Below, one piece after another: positions 30,894 through 38,133 of a DNA stretch of 45,624 nucleotides. A program made the position numbers and the translations under genes. The stretch's first letter is position 1; each line of letters opens with the position of its first letter. Under the pieces are notes generated by a model. That model was not told the DNA's origin. It saw nothing but the letters and a program-made list of their open reading frames with translations, and made no database searches. The stretch spans positions 1 to 45,624 of IMG/VR virus record IMGVR_UViG_3300005471_000025, one strand, 5' to 3'. Source of the DNA: a virus.

Positions 30894-31099
30894 CCCGCTG
30901 CCGTAACTGTGGTCGGACAGAGATCCCCTCTGGGCGGGAGAGCCTCCGTGAGGGCTTTCGGCTCCAGCCGGAGGGGCTCTGTCTTGACTGCTCCAGCGTA
31001 GCAACTCACTTCGCCGCGAGAGGTCTCGCCGCCTTCCGGGGCTCCTTGAAGGGAGTCTCATGCAAGGATGCGTTGAGACCCGGGCAGATGGACAACTAG
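30743..31099 (+). CDS. zinc-ribbon protein with unusual overlap
   Basis: The visible start is ATG 30743, deep inside the preceding gene; no nearer ATG, GTG or TTG exists. Only the second half looks protein-like: a four-Cys ribbon, TRCRNCGRTEIPSG, then EGLCLDCSSVATHF. Either the overlap is real or translation starts later at a rare codon near the previous stop (30893). It overlaps the polymerase start by 40 nt. Confidence 0.5.
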   Translation: MLTNYKGAIGLNLHGNGKRDFREAAGRPIGQREGEAQTAAQQDRPWRGLLTRCRNCGRTEIPSGRESLREGFRLQPEGLCLDCSSVATHFAARGLAAFRGSLKGVSCKDALRPGQMDN

Positions 31100-33114
31100 C
31101 TCCACTAACTAAGGTACAGGTGGCGTGTGGACGTGACGAGGCGCGTGAGGTCGGGCTTCCCAAGTGGGTCGGACACGCTGCTGAGGAGTGGGGTGTCGAG
31201 TTGGTCGGTGCAGATGCCGAATGCGCACTTCAACATGCACCACTCGGTCTCTTTGGAGGCGACCTACTTCGAGCTTGGACTGGCACGGCTCGTCGAATCG
31301 AGGACGTACGGGGATATCTCAACCAGCCAATTGGTCCAGGCGTATCCGTTCTTAGGCGATCATATAATGTTCGAGGCAGCTATCGTACTGAGCGCAAGGG
31401 TCGGGACGGCACGGTCCTTCACCGAGTCGGCGACCCCAAGCACGGGTGGGTGGATCACCGTGTCGACTCCCCGCTTTCACGATTGGATGTTGGCTTCATG
31501 GGACTTCATCGTCCTGAGACGATCTCTAGTGGTAGGTTTCACTGGCTTCCTGTATTCAAGGCGGATCTTGAACGACTTGCTCGATGGACGCGCGGGGAAG
31601 TCCATCCCCTCAAGATCGACATCGCGGGCTGGGGTGGTGCGGAACGACTTCTAGACGCGCGTGAGGTGACGCTCGACATCGAGACCTCGATGGACGGGAA
31701 GCGCATCCACCTCGTGGGGTTGGCGGGAGAGAGCGGTCCGGCGCACGTGCTCCCGTGGGGGAGCGAGGCGCGCGATCTCTTGCAGGAGTTGGTCAGGCGG
31801 GAGGTCCTGCTCATCGGGCACAACCTGACGTTTGACCTCACGTGCTTGAGCCAAGCCGGGGTGGAGTTCCCCGAGGGGCAAAAGGTCTACGACACCCTCC
31901 ACGCCACGAGCCTCCTCCTTCCCGATTACTACAAGGGCCTCGGCCGTGTGGCCTCCGTGTACCTCGACCTCTACCCCTGGAAACACCTCGCACGTGTGGA
32001 TCGTGTCCGATACAACGCCACCGATGTGCTCGTGACCCGGGCGCTGAAGGGGAGGCTGGAGGGGTTGATTGCAGAGGCGGGGATGACTGGGCTGATGCAG
32101 ACGGTCAATGCGCGCCTCCTCCCGTGGGCGAGGATGAGTCAGAGGGGGATGCGGGTCGACCTCGCACAGTTGGACGTGTGGAAGCGCGATACGGCGAGAC
32201 GGCTTGAGGAGGCACGGATAGAGTGGGAGAAGTATGCCGCCGTGCCGCTTGGGTCGGTGGCGAAGGTGGGGCGCTACTTCTACGGGAAGGCGAGGTCGGC
32301 GGGGTGGCTGGAGGATGAGGCGCTCGGGCGGCTCGCGCTCCGACGGCCGGAGAAGCTCGCGGCTGCGATGGCGTACTCGCGGTGGAGACGGGTGAAGCGG
32401 GAGGCGGACGTGAGGATCGAGCCGGATGCGGATGGGCTGATCCACCCCGTGTGGATGCCCTATGACCCGGAACGCGGGGGGAAAACGACGCTGGAGCCGG
32501 ATCTCGCGCTCCTTGGGCCGGTGGGGCGGAGGATGATCGTGCCACGGCAGAAGGATCACCGGATCTGGGTACTGGATTACGGGGACACGTTTACGGAACT
32601 GCTCTTCTCGAAGGAGAACACCATGGTTGGAGTGGATGCAGTGCGCTCCAAGGCGACGTTGGAGGGGTTCCTCAGGCGGTGGTCAGCCGGGAGTCTAGCG
32701 GCGCGCTTGACGATCAAGGGGTTCACGACCACGGTGAAGCAGGCGGAGGGGTTGTACGAGCGCTTCCGCGAGGCGTCCCCCAGGCTTACTGCGTGGGTGA
32801 AGGCGGTCGAACGCGAGGGTGTGGAGAAGGGCTTCCTCACGAATAGCTATGGGCGCGTGCGGTACTTCTACGGGAATCGGATGGAGGAGGGAGAGCCGGT
32901 TGGGGCAACGGTCCATGAGATGGTCGAGTGGATGGTGGAATCGAACATGGAGGACCGGATGAGAGTGAACAGTGAAGGTTGGACGATTGGGCGGTATGCC
33001 GTGGGGGAAGGGGAAGATAGCCCCGTCGACTACATGGGTTGGCATCCGCATGAGAACTGGCAGGCGGCGATCGATGCATCGGAGCCGCTACCCAAGCTGG
33101 GAGAGCCGCGATGA
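31060..33114 (+). CDS. UDG-like/exonuclease/family A polymerase fusion, divergent palm
   Basis: 684 residues from ATG 31060 (GAAGGGAG upstream). Residues 1-180 weakly resemble a uracil-DNA glycosylase-like domain (GRDEAREVGLPKWVGHA, LLRAWTGTARRIEDVRGYL, then GLHRP and WLPVFKADLERLARW). Residues 200-330 are a 3'-5' exonuclease with all acids: TLDIETS (D206, E208), GHNLTFDL (D259) and YNATD (Y318, D322). The polymerase part has GGKTTLEPDLALLG (the usual GRLSS-dPNLQN), motif A as LDYGDTFTE (usual DYSQIE), motif B R549...K553, and at motif C VNSE where HDE is expected, so that catalytic Asp is missing. It is the only polymerase seen. Confidence 0.8.
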   Translation: MQGCVETRADGQLAPLTKVQVACGRDEAREVGLPKWVGHAAEEWGVELVGADAECALQHAPLGLFGGDLLRAWTGTARRIEDVRGYLNQPIGPGVSVLRRSYNVRGSYRTERKGRDGTVLHRVGDPKHGWVDHRVDSPLSRLDVGFMGLHRPETISSGRFHWLPVFKADLERLARWTRGEVHPLKIDIAGWGGAERLLDAREVTLDIETSMDGKRIHLVGLAGESGPAHVLPWGSEARDLLQELVRREVLLIGHNLTFDLTCLSQAGVEFPEGQKVYDTLHATSLLLPDYYKGLGRVASVYLDLYPWKHLARVDRVRYNATDVLVTRALKGRLEGLIAEAGMTGLMQTVNARLLPWARMSQRGMRVDLAQLDVWKRDTARRLEEARIEWEKYAAVPLGSVAKVGRYFYGKARSAGWLEDEALGRLALRRPEKLAAAMAYSRWRRVKREADVRIEPDADGLIHPVWMPYDPERGGKTTLEPDLALLGPVGRRMIVPRQKDHRIWVLDYGDTFTELLFSKENTMVGVDAVRSKATLEGFLRRWSAGSLAARLTIKGFTTTVKQAEGLYERFREASPRLTAWVKAVEREGVEKGFLTNSYGRVRYFYGNRMEEGEPVGATVHEMVEWMVESNMEDRMRVNSEGWTIGRYAVGEGEDSPVDYMGWHPHENWQAAIDASEPLPKLGEPR

Positions 33115-33380
33115 TCCCCGACTATAGCTGGATGAAGCTGAAGTGGGGGTATGAGGTCAAGCGGTTCGAGAAGGACCCGCGCTACCGATGGCAAGTGTAC
33201 ATCCCGAAGCTCGTCCGGTGGAGGTCGCCTCAGTATAACTCGCAGGATATCATCATGCCGAAGTCGGCGGCTCAGGCGCTGATGGAGGAGCTACAACGCA
33301 TCCTAGCGGAGCCCGGGCTAGAGGGCGTGGTGTTGGAGAAGCGCGCACGAGAGACGGAACCAGATGAGCGAGTCGACTGA
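33111..33380 (+). CDS. 89-residue hypothetical protein
   Basis: ATG 33111 overlaps the polymerase stop (ATGA). Aromatic/basic first half (WMKLKWGYEVKRFEKDPRYR) and a helical end (ALMEELQRILAEPGLEG). No family recognised. Confidence 0.65.
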   Translation: MIPDYSWMKLKWGYEVKRFEKDPRYRWQVYIPKLVRWRSPQYNSQDIIMPKSAAQALMEELQRILAEPGLEGVVLEKRARETEPDERVD

Positions 33381-33852
33381 CATTCACGAGGCGTACTGCC
33401 ACTACTACAGGTGCAAGCGTCCGCTGATCCCGAACCACTTCTACTGCGAGTGGCACTTCACGCTGGAGACGTTGGTGAAACACAAGCTGATCTATCCGCT
33501 TGCCGGGATGAAGTCGGCAATGTGGGTGTCAAGGCAGCTTCACCTGCGCGATTACTACATGGGGTTCTTCATTCAGAGGATACGGAGGCTCCTCGCGCGA
33601 GAGATCGATCCGGTGGATAGCGGATGGAGGCTGTTGGAGGTCGCAATGTCGGCCTTGCCCGGGAATCCTTCGACCGTGTGTGGCATCAAAGTCTCGACCG
33701 AACACATGGTGAGGCTGATCGCGAGCGTCAAGGAGATCGATCACAAGGTGTCGTGTTTGCTGCTAAAGAAGAAGCAGAGGGCAAGGAGGCCCAACGGTGC
33801 CGTGGCCAGAGATAAAGCACTTCAAACCAGAGGAGTTCGACTCTCCGGATGA
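33364..33852 (+). CDS. small zinc-finger-like protein
   Basis: 162 residues from ATG 33364, overlapping the previous gene by 17 nt. An N-terminal AYCHYYRCKRP and FYCEWHF give Cys/His ligands for one zinc. The rest is helical and basic (FFIQRIRRLLAREIDP). The last 56 nt overlap the endolysin, whose ribosome site lies inside this gene. Function unknown. Confidence 0.6.
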   Translation: MSESTDIHEAYCHYYRCKRPLIPNHFYCEWHFTLETLVKHKLIYPLAGMKSAMWVSRQLHLRDYYMGFFIQRIRRLLAREIDPVDSGWRLLEVAMSALPGNPSTVCGIKVSTEHMVRLIASVKEIDHKVSCLLLKKKQRARRPNGAVARDKALQTRGVRLSG

Positions 33853-34189
33853 ACCGGGTAGCGGGGAGAGGATGCAGATGGCGTTTGTTCAGACGTTGGA
33901 CAGGTTGAGGGAGGAATGTGGGTTTCCGTTTTATATCTCGTCTGGGTTTAGGACGGAGGCGCATAACCAGGGGTTGGTAGGAGCGGTGGATGGATCGGCG
34001 CACACGAGAGGGTGGGCGGCCGATATTGCCTTGATAGGGCGCACGTCGGGGGAGATCACGTGGAAGAGGGCGGCGCTGGTGATTTCGGCGGTCAGAGCGG
34101 GGATCGTGAGGATGGGGATTGGGGTGACGTTCGTACACCTGGACATGGACCCGGCGCTGCCGAAGCCGCGCGTGTGGCGGTATGACTGA
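33797..34189 (+). CDS. M15 peptidase endolysin
   Basis: 130 residues from GTG 33797 with AGGAGG 8 nt upstream. Peptidase_M15 signatures: YISSGFRTEAHN, then GSAHTRGWAADI with His69 and Asp76, and the late FVHLDMD with His114, the three zinc ligands. It would cleave peptidoglycan cross-links (an L-Ala-D-Glu or D-Ala-D-Ala type activity). No signal peptide, so release needs a holin. The length is typical of minimal phage M15 enzymes. Confidence 0.9.
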   Translation: MPWPEIKHFKPEEFDSPDEPGSGERMQMAFVQTLDRLREECGFPFYISSGFRTEAHNQGLVGAVDGSAHTRGWAADIALIGRTSGEITWKRAALVISAVRAGIVRMGIGVTFVHLDMDPALPKPRVWRYD

Positions 34190-34451
34190 GGCGGTGAAGG
34201 AGCTTGAGGCGATCAAGGCGGAGGTGGGATCGTTGTGCGAGGGGAATGTAACGCACCATGAGTGGTGTGGGTGTCAGATTGCGAAGAGGCTTGGGCGGGC
34301 GATTGAGGCGGTGAAGAGGTGGGAGGAGGAGGCGGAGAGGGCGGAGGAGGCGGAGTACCGGGAGACGATGCGGTTACTGAAGGAAAAGGACGAACAGATC
34401 GAGAGGTTGGAGCGGATGGTGGACGATGCGGCGAGACGGGGGAGAGTGTGA
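34182..34451 (+). CDS. 89-residue coiled-coil protein
   Basis: ATG 34182 overlaps the endolysin stop by 8 nt. A Cys/His patch (CEGNVTHHEWCGCQIAKRLG) precedes a long charged coiled coil (WEEEAERAEEAEYRETMRLL and onwards). It has no membrane segment itself; the next gene supplies one. Together they might form a spanin-like or lysis-accessory pair, but this is a guess from position. Confidence 0.6.
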   Translation: MTEAVKELEAIKAEVGSLCEGNVTHHEWCGCQIAKRLGRAIEAVKRWEEEAERAEEAEYRETMRLLKEKDEQIERLERMVDDAARRGRV

Positions 34452-34651
34452 GCTACATGGAAGGGAAAGAGAGAGCTAAGGTGTGGGTCTGGGTTGCTCC
34501 ATTCGTGGCTGCTGCGTTTGCGTTTGCGGTCTATAGCGTGGCAGATTGCCAACGGGCTAATTATCAGGCTCAAGTGGATGGGATGGTGCATATGACTATC
34601 TATTACAATGGTCCAATCCTGCCCGACACGCTTGTCATGGTGCGCCCATGA
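34448..34651 (+). CDS. 67-residue single-span membrane protein
   Basis: GTG 34448 overlaps the previous stop (GTGA); ATG 34457 is an alternative. A basic start (EGKERAKVW) leads to one transmembrane helix (VWVAPFVAAAFAFAVYSVA) and an outside part of about 35 residues (YQAQVDGMVHMTIYYNGPIL). It lies two genes after the endolysin, so it is a holin/pinholin or spanin candidate. Confidence 0.55.
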   Translation: MSYMEGKERAKVWVWVAPFVAAAFAFAVYSVADCQRANYQAQVDGMVHMTIYYNGPILPDTLVMVRP

Positions 34652-35100
34652 GCGAAGAGGCGTTGATGTCCCTGGAGGAGGTGGCGCGGCACCTGGGACG
34701 CATGACTACTGGCGTAGTGAACGGCAACATGGCGTATCTCGATGTTGGATTGGCGCAGCGGATGGCCCGCGCCCTCCGCGCCCACATCGAGGGCGGGTGC
34801 GTGCCAGTTTCCGAGTTACAGGATTTGCTTGATCGAAGAGACGCCTTCGCTACGCGTGATTTAGACACCATGTTCGTAGATTCATTTCTACAGGGAGTCC
34901 GCCGCGTACACAGGCAAATCAAAACCCTCCTCGACAAGCACGCCCCAGCGAAGCCCGCGCCGGACCCGATTGTAGAGGCGCGACAGGCGATGCTGGATGC
35001 GCGGCGCAAGTTTAACCATCCATTACTCGGGGGCGCATTTCAAACGCTGGACCGTGCCGTCTCGCTCCTCGACCAAGCCATCGCGGAGCGCGGGAAGTGA
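34648..35100 (+). CDS. 150-residue hypothetical protein
   Basis: ATG 34648 overlaps the previous stop (ATGA). Mostly helical, with MSLEEVARHLGRMTTGVVNG, a Cys-Val turn and AVSLLDQAIAERGK at the end. No domain recognised. Its codon choice is closer to GC-rich host-like usage than the AGG-rich genes upstream. Confidence 0.65.
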   Translation: MSEEALMSLEEVARHLGRMTTGVVNGNMAYLDVGLAQRMARALRAHIEGGCVPVSELQDLLDRRDAFATRDLDTMFVDSFLQGVRRVHRQIKTLLDKHAPAKPAPDPIVEARQAMLDARRKFNHPLLGGAFQTLDRAVSLLDQAIAERGK

Positions 35101-35110
35101 GGGCCGAGAG

Positions 35111-35332
35111 GTGAGGGTTTACGAGGATAAGAGGACTGGCGGACTGGTTCATGCGATTGCGATTTGCCGGACCTGCGGCTGGAACTGTGAGAATTACCTG
35201 ACGGCGTGGTCGCTTGGCAAAGCCCACGCTTCCCGTAAAGGTCACGAGGTATCGGTGGATGTTGGGCACAACTACGTCTACGACGGGACGCAACAGGCGC
35301 TCAAAAGGAAGAAGAAGGCAAACACCCCATGA
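35111..35332 (+). CDS. small C2H2-like zinc protein
   Basis: 73 residues from GTG 35111. The core ICRTCGWNCENYLTAWSLGK followed by AHASRKGHEV gives Cys-x2-Cys and two His, a typical single zinc finger of phage accessory proteins. C-terminus strongly basic (KRKKKAN). Nucleic-acid binding is plausible. Confidence 0.6.
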   Translation: MRVYEDKRTGGLVHAIAICRTCGWNCENYLTAWSLGKAHASRKGHEVSVDVGHNYVYDGTQQALKRKKKANTP

Positions 35333-35580
35333 CCCAGCCCGAGAAAGCCAAGGGGGAGCTACCGCCACTACCCGATTACGCTCGCGGCGATTGGTCTGAG
35401 GTATCGCCCGTGATCGGCTTCACGTCTGGAGGTGCGTTCGGGGTTGCAGGCACGCTCGGCCCTAATGAGGTTCCGTACACGCGAGAGACGTTTATTCGAG
35501 GTGCCGCCCATATGCTCTACGGCAAACGTGCGGAAGAAGTAATCGAGCATTGGAAGCGATTGAAAGAGGCAAAGCCATGA
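35329..35580 (+). CDS. 83-residue hypothetical protein
   Basis: ATG 35329 overlaps the previous stop (ATGA). Pro-rich start, a Gly-rich middle (VIGFTSGGAFGVAGTLGPNE) and a helical end (RAEEVIEHWKRLKEAK). No family recognised. Confidence 0.6.
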   Translation: MTQPEKAKGELPPLPDYARGDWSEVSPVIGFTSGGAFGVAGTLGPNEVPYTRETFIRGAAHMLYGKRAEEVIEHWKRLKEAKP

Positions 35581-35924
35581 CCCCCGACCCCAAGGACGAC
35601 CCGCTGGGGGTGCTGGTGTGCGTCGAGTCCATGTTGCGGGATCAGTCCCAAGCCGAAGCGTCGGCGGATTGGAATGGCTCGGCGGCTTGGCACAATGGAC
35701 TGGCCGATCAGGTCCACGCAGCGCGGGAGGGGCTGGAGGAGCGCGACAAGTGGCAGGAGCGTGGGCTCCCATATCTAAGGCAACTGGTTCGCGCCCTGAT
35801 GATCGCTGGCGATGGAAAGAGAGTGCTGACCCAGGGAGAGATAGCGGACCTGTACAACGTGGGGCGACTTGCGCTGGACACGCTCCCACACGCAGCGGCC
35901 CGAGACATGGAGGAGCGCCCGTGA
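35577..35924 (+). CDS. 115-residue hypothetical protein
   Basis: ATG 35577 overlaps the previous stop (ATGA). The sequence is acidic and helical with DWNGSAAWHNGLADQVHAAR and RQLVRALMIAGDGKRVLTQG. Unknown function; part of a string of short accessory genes. Confidence 0.6.
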   Translation: MTPDPKDDPLGVLVCVESMLRDQSQAEASADWNGSAAWHNGLADQVHAAREGLEERDKWQERGLPYLRQLVRALMIAGDGKRVLTQGEIADLYNVGRLALDTLPHAAARDMEERP

Positions 35925-36256
35925 AGCGCATGACGATTGGCGAGCAAGTCGATAAACACGGCATGTCTGAGGCGTTCTTGGCAGTCGCGGACGCTTTCCT
36001 GCGGCGAGATGTGGCCCCGATCAAGGACAAGATCGTGACTGAAACATTCGGCAAGTGGATCGTCTGCGTAAACGGAACGCGGGAGACGGTGAAGGCCGAG
36101 CCTGAAGGGACGATGGGTTGCAACGAGGTTCCGCCAGTCCATGCGGCCCTATTTTACAACGGCTGGCTTGCGGGCCTCATCTCCCCTGCTGGCGGATGGA
36201 TTGCTGCTGGCGAGGGTGCGAACGAAGCGACCTTCATCGAAGCGATACGGTCGTGA
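35921..36256 (+). CDS. 111-residue hypothetical protein
   Basis: GTG 35921 overlaps the previous stop (GTGA). Alpha/beta protein with EQVDKHGMSEAFLAVADAFL, ETFGKWIVCVNGTRETVKAE and a Gly-rich loop near ALFYNGWLAGLISPAGGWIA. No family recognised. Confidence 0.6.
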   Translation: MKRMTIGEQVDKHGMSEAFLAVADAFLRRDVAPIKDKIVTETFGKWIVCVNGTRETVKAEPEGTMGCNEVPPVHAALFYNGWLAGLISPAGGWIAAGEGANEATFIEAIRS

Positions 36257-36822
36257 CCGACCAACGCGACGAGGTGGTGCTGTTGCCGTGTCCGTTTTGC
36301 GGGGTTACGCCAGTTCATACCAATTACCAGGTTATTTGCTGCACTACTTTGAGATGCCCGATACGAGCCCTAAATGTTTTCAGCTTAGAGCAATGGAACA
36401 CCCGCGCACCACAAGGCGCTGTTAGCGATGGAGGGGCGCCCCAAGAAGGGTCTGCTGCTATCGAAGTGCCGAAGGCCAAGGCCGATAGCGCGGAGGTCGG
36501 TAAAAGTCCGATCCCGCCCAGGACACCCTCGCCCCCGCAGGTTTCGAGTAAAGGAGGAACGAATGCTGTGGATGCTGGCAAGAGATTGGTGGAGGTACCG
36601 ATGGGCAAGCCCAATGTGGCGGCGAATCAACACAATGAAAACGTGGCGCCCGCTCCCGATGTGAGCCTGGCGGGGCCGCGTGTGTTTACTAGTGAGGAGC
36701 GGAAGGCGCTGGACCTAGCAGCGACACGTTGCGAAGTATGGGCTGGCGCTTACGAGGATGGTGGAAGCGTGGATGAACGCAATGCAGCCGCCACCATCCG
36801 CAAACTCCTGGAGAAACCATGA
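36253..36822 (+). CDS. Lar-like zinc protein with long linker
   Basis: 189 residues from GTG 36253. The first 50 residues match the Lar/restriction-alleviation zinc domain: VVLLPCPFCGVTPV, then VICCTTLRCPI and LEQWNTRAP. A Pro/Ala/Lys-rich linker (about 60-135) joins it to a helical C-terminal part (TSEERKALDLAATRCEVWAG). Lar proteins modulate type I restriction in enteric systems, but this zinc motif also occurs in many phage proteins of unknown role. Confidence 0.65.
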   Translation: MTDQRDEVVLLPCPFCGVTPVHTNYQVICCTTLRCPIRALNVFSLEQWNTRAPQGAVSDGGAPQEGSAAIEVPKAKADSAEVGKSPIPPRTPSPPQVSSKGGTNAVDAGKRLVEVPMGKPNVAANQHNENVAPAPDVSLAGPRVFTSEERKALDLAATRCEVWAGAYEDGGSVDERNAAATIRKLLEKP

Positions 36823-37019
36823 TCCTGTCTTGGCTCAAATGCGCTAGATGCCAAAAGCTCTACGAGGTGCTCGACGAGGATGATTGGGCCTACTGGTGCC
36901 GCGAATGCGTGCAGGCCGCAACGGAACTGCTGGGCCATAAGCCGTTCGTGATGTTTAAGCCCGCAGATGTCCCAGAGGGCTTCTATAAGAGTGAGCAGAG
37001 CAAACCACCCCATGACTGA
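36819..37019 (+). CDS. 66-residue zinc-ribbon protein
   Basis: ATG 36819 overlaps the previous stop (ATGA). Ligands in KCARCQKLYEV and YWCRECVQAA form a four-Cys zinc ribbon; the rest is short and polar. Accessory gene of unknown role. Confidence 0.6.
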   Translation: MILSWLKCARCQKLYEVLDEDDWAYWCRECVQAATELLGHKPFVMFKPADVPEGFYKSEQSKPPHD

Positions 37020-37037
37020 CACACCCGAGGCGAAGAC

Positions 37038-37298
37038 GTGACCCGCCTCTTCATCACGCTGCCCGGCGAGGTGGAGACGCGGCTCACGGTGGAGTCGGAG
37101 GATGAGGCGCGGTGTCGGCAGGTGGCGCGGTGGCTCCTTAGGCTAGTGGCAGAGGGACTGATCCCCGAACCAGACCAGACCGACGAGGCGACCATGATCG
37201 CGCTCCTCAAGCTGGGCAAGAAGAAGCGGCAACCGGGTCTGACGGAGCAGTCGGCTGCCGCTCGTAGGGCGGTGAAGCAGTATCGTTCGTCTACTTGA
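37038..37298 (+). CDS. last gene of the early unit, unknown
   Basis: 86 residues from GTG 37038 with GAGG about 8 nt upstream. N-terminal strands (RLFITLPGEVETRLTVESED), a helix, and a basic end (GKKKRQPGLTEQSAAARRAV). Its 3' end overlaps the convergent - strand gene by 8 nt. Confidence 0.6.
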   Translation: MTRLFITLPGEVETRLTVESEDEARCRQVARWLLRLVAEGLIPEPDQTDEATMIALLKLGKKKRQPGLTEQSAAARRAVKQYRSST

Positions 37299-37698
37299 CG
37301 ACCTTTCCCTTCGAGTCGAGGTGCAGGTGGTCAGGCTGGGCGGCCTTCAGCTTGAGCAGCTTCCCGAGGATGTAGTGCCAGACGATCTTCCGAAGGACGT
37401 TGTCGGCGAGGATCGCCCCCGTGAAGTTCCCAAGCCAGCCGAGGAGGCCCGAGGCCACGTAGACCGGCACGACGGTCTTGACCACGGCGAGAGAGTCGGA
37501 AGCGAGAAGAGAGTCCGCCGCCTGAGCCATGGCCGCGTGCGGCGCGAAGAGGCCCTGGAGGAAGGTTACGATGGTGGCGAGGACAGCAGCCACGGCCGGA
37601 GCGTTCTCCGCGATCCACGTTCCCACCTTGGGCCACTTCTTTGAGACCTCGATCAGGAGCCACTGCCCGACCCAGATTGCTAGTTGCTGGAGATTCAT
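37291..37698 (-). CDS. membrane protein at the end of the late unit, holin-like
   Basis: 135 residues. Two hydrophobic stretches, about 35-52 (AVAAVLATIVTFLQGLFAPH) and 75-97 (VVPVYVASGLLGWLGNFTGA), with an N-terminal amphipathic region (IWVGQWLLIEVSKKWPKVGT). It may be a holin or a membrane-associated virion protein; the pairing with the upstream tail-anchored coiled-coil protein favours a lysis role. Confidence 0.55.
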   Translation of the reverse strand: MNLQQLAIWVGQWLLIEVSKKWPKVGTWIAENAPAVAAVLATIVTFLQGLFAPHAAMAQAADSLLASDSLAVVKTVVPVYVASGLLGWLGNFTGAILADNVLRKIVWHYILGKLLKLKAAQPDHLHLDSKGKVVK

Positions 37699-37713
37699 TC
37701 GGCCTCCTCAGGT

Positions 37714-38133
37714 CTATCTAGGGAAAAAGAGTTTCACCGCCAATGCCCCCATGGCAGCAGCGATCCCACCCACCGCGATCATCGGGAGCCAGAGGCGGCC
37801 CGCGAGTTCCTTGCTCGCGTCCCGCTCAGTCTGGATCTTCTCGCTGGTCGTGCGTTCCAGGGTCTGGATCTTCTCGGCGAGGGCGCGTTCGAGGTTCTGC
37901 ATTTCGGTCCTCGGAGCCATCTCCTTGTACTGGCCGTCCATCTTCCGCGTGAGGTCGTTATGGGCGATGTTGTACTGGCTCTGGGCGGCCTCGGCCTTGA
38001 CGATCGCCTCCTTCGAGGCTTGGAAGGCTGCGTTCGTGAGCTTCTCGGCGTCGATGAAGCGCTGGTTCAAGCGCTCGTTCTGCTCCTTGAAGATGGCCTC
38101 GAAGTGCTCCTTTAGGCTGACCGTGTCACTCAC
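37714..38133 (-). CDS. tail-anchored coiled-coil membrane protein
   Basis: 139 residues. A long coiled coil (residues 5-110, KEHFEAIFKEQNERLNQRFI, then NLERALAEKIQTLERTTSEK) ends in a single C-terminal membrane span (LWLPMIAVGGIAAAMGALAV) and a basic tail. Similar small proteins in many phages sit next to holin or endolysin genes. It overlaps the ejection protein gene by 8 nt. Confidence 0.65.
   Translation of the reverse strand: MSDTVSLKEHFEAIFKEQNERLNQRFIDAEKLTNAAFQASKEAIVKAEAAQSQYNIAHNDLTRKMDGQYKEMAPRTEMQNLERALAEKIQTLERTTSEKIQTERDASKELAGRLWLPMIAVGGIAAAMGALAVKLFFPR

Noticed and set aside
31127-31654. 175-codon + frame overlapping the polymerase N-terminus
   Set aside because: Different frame from the polymerase, no ribosome site; the polymerase frame gives UDG-like and exonuclease motifs.
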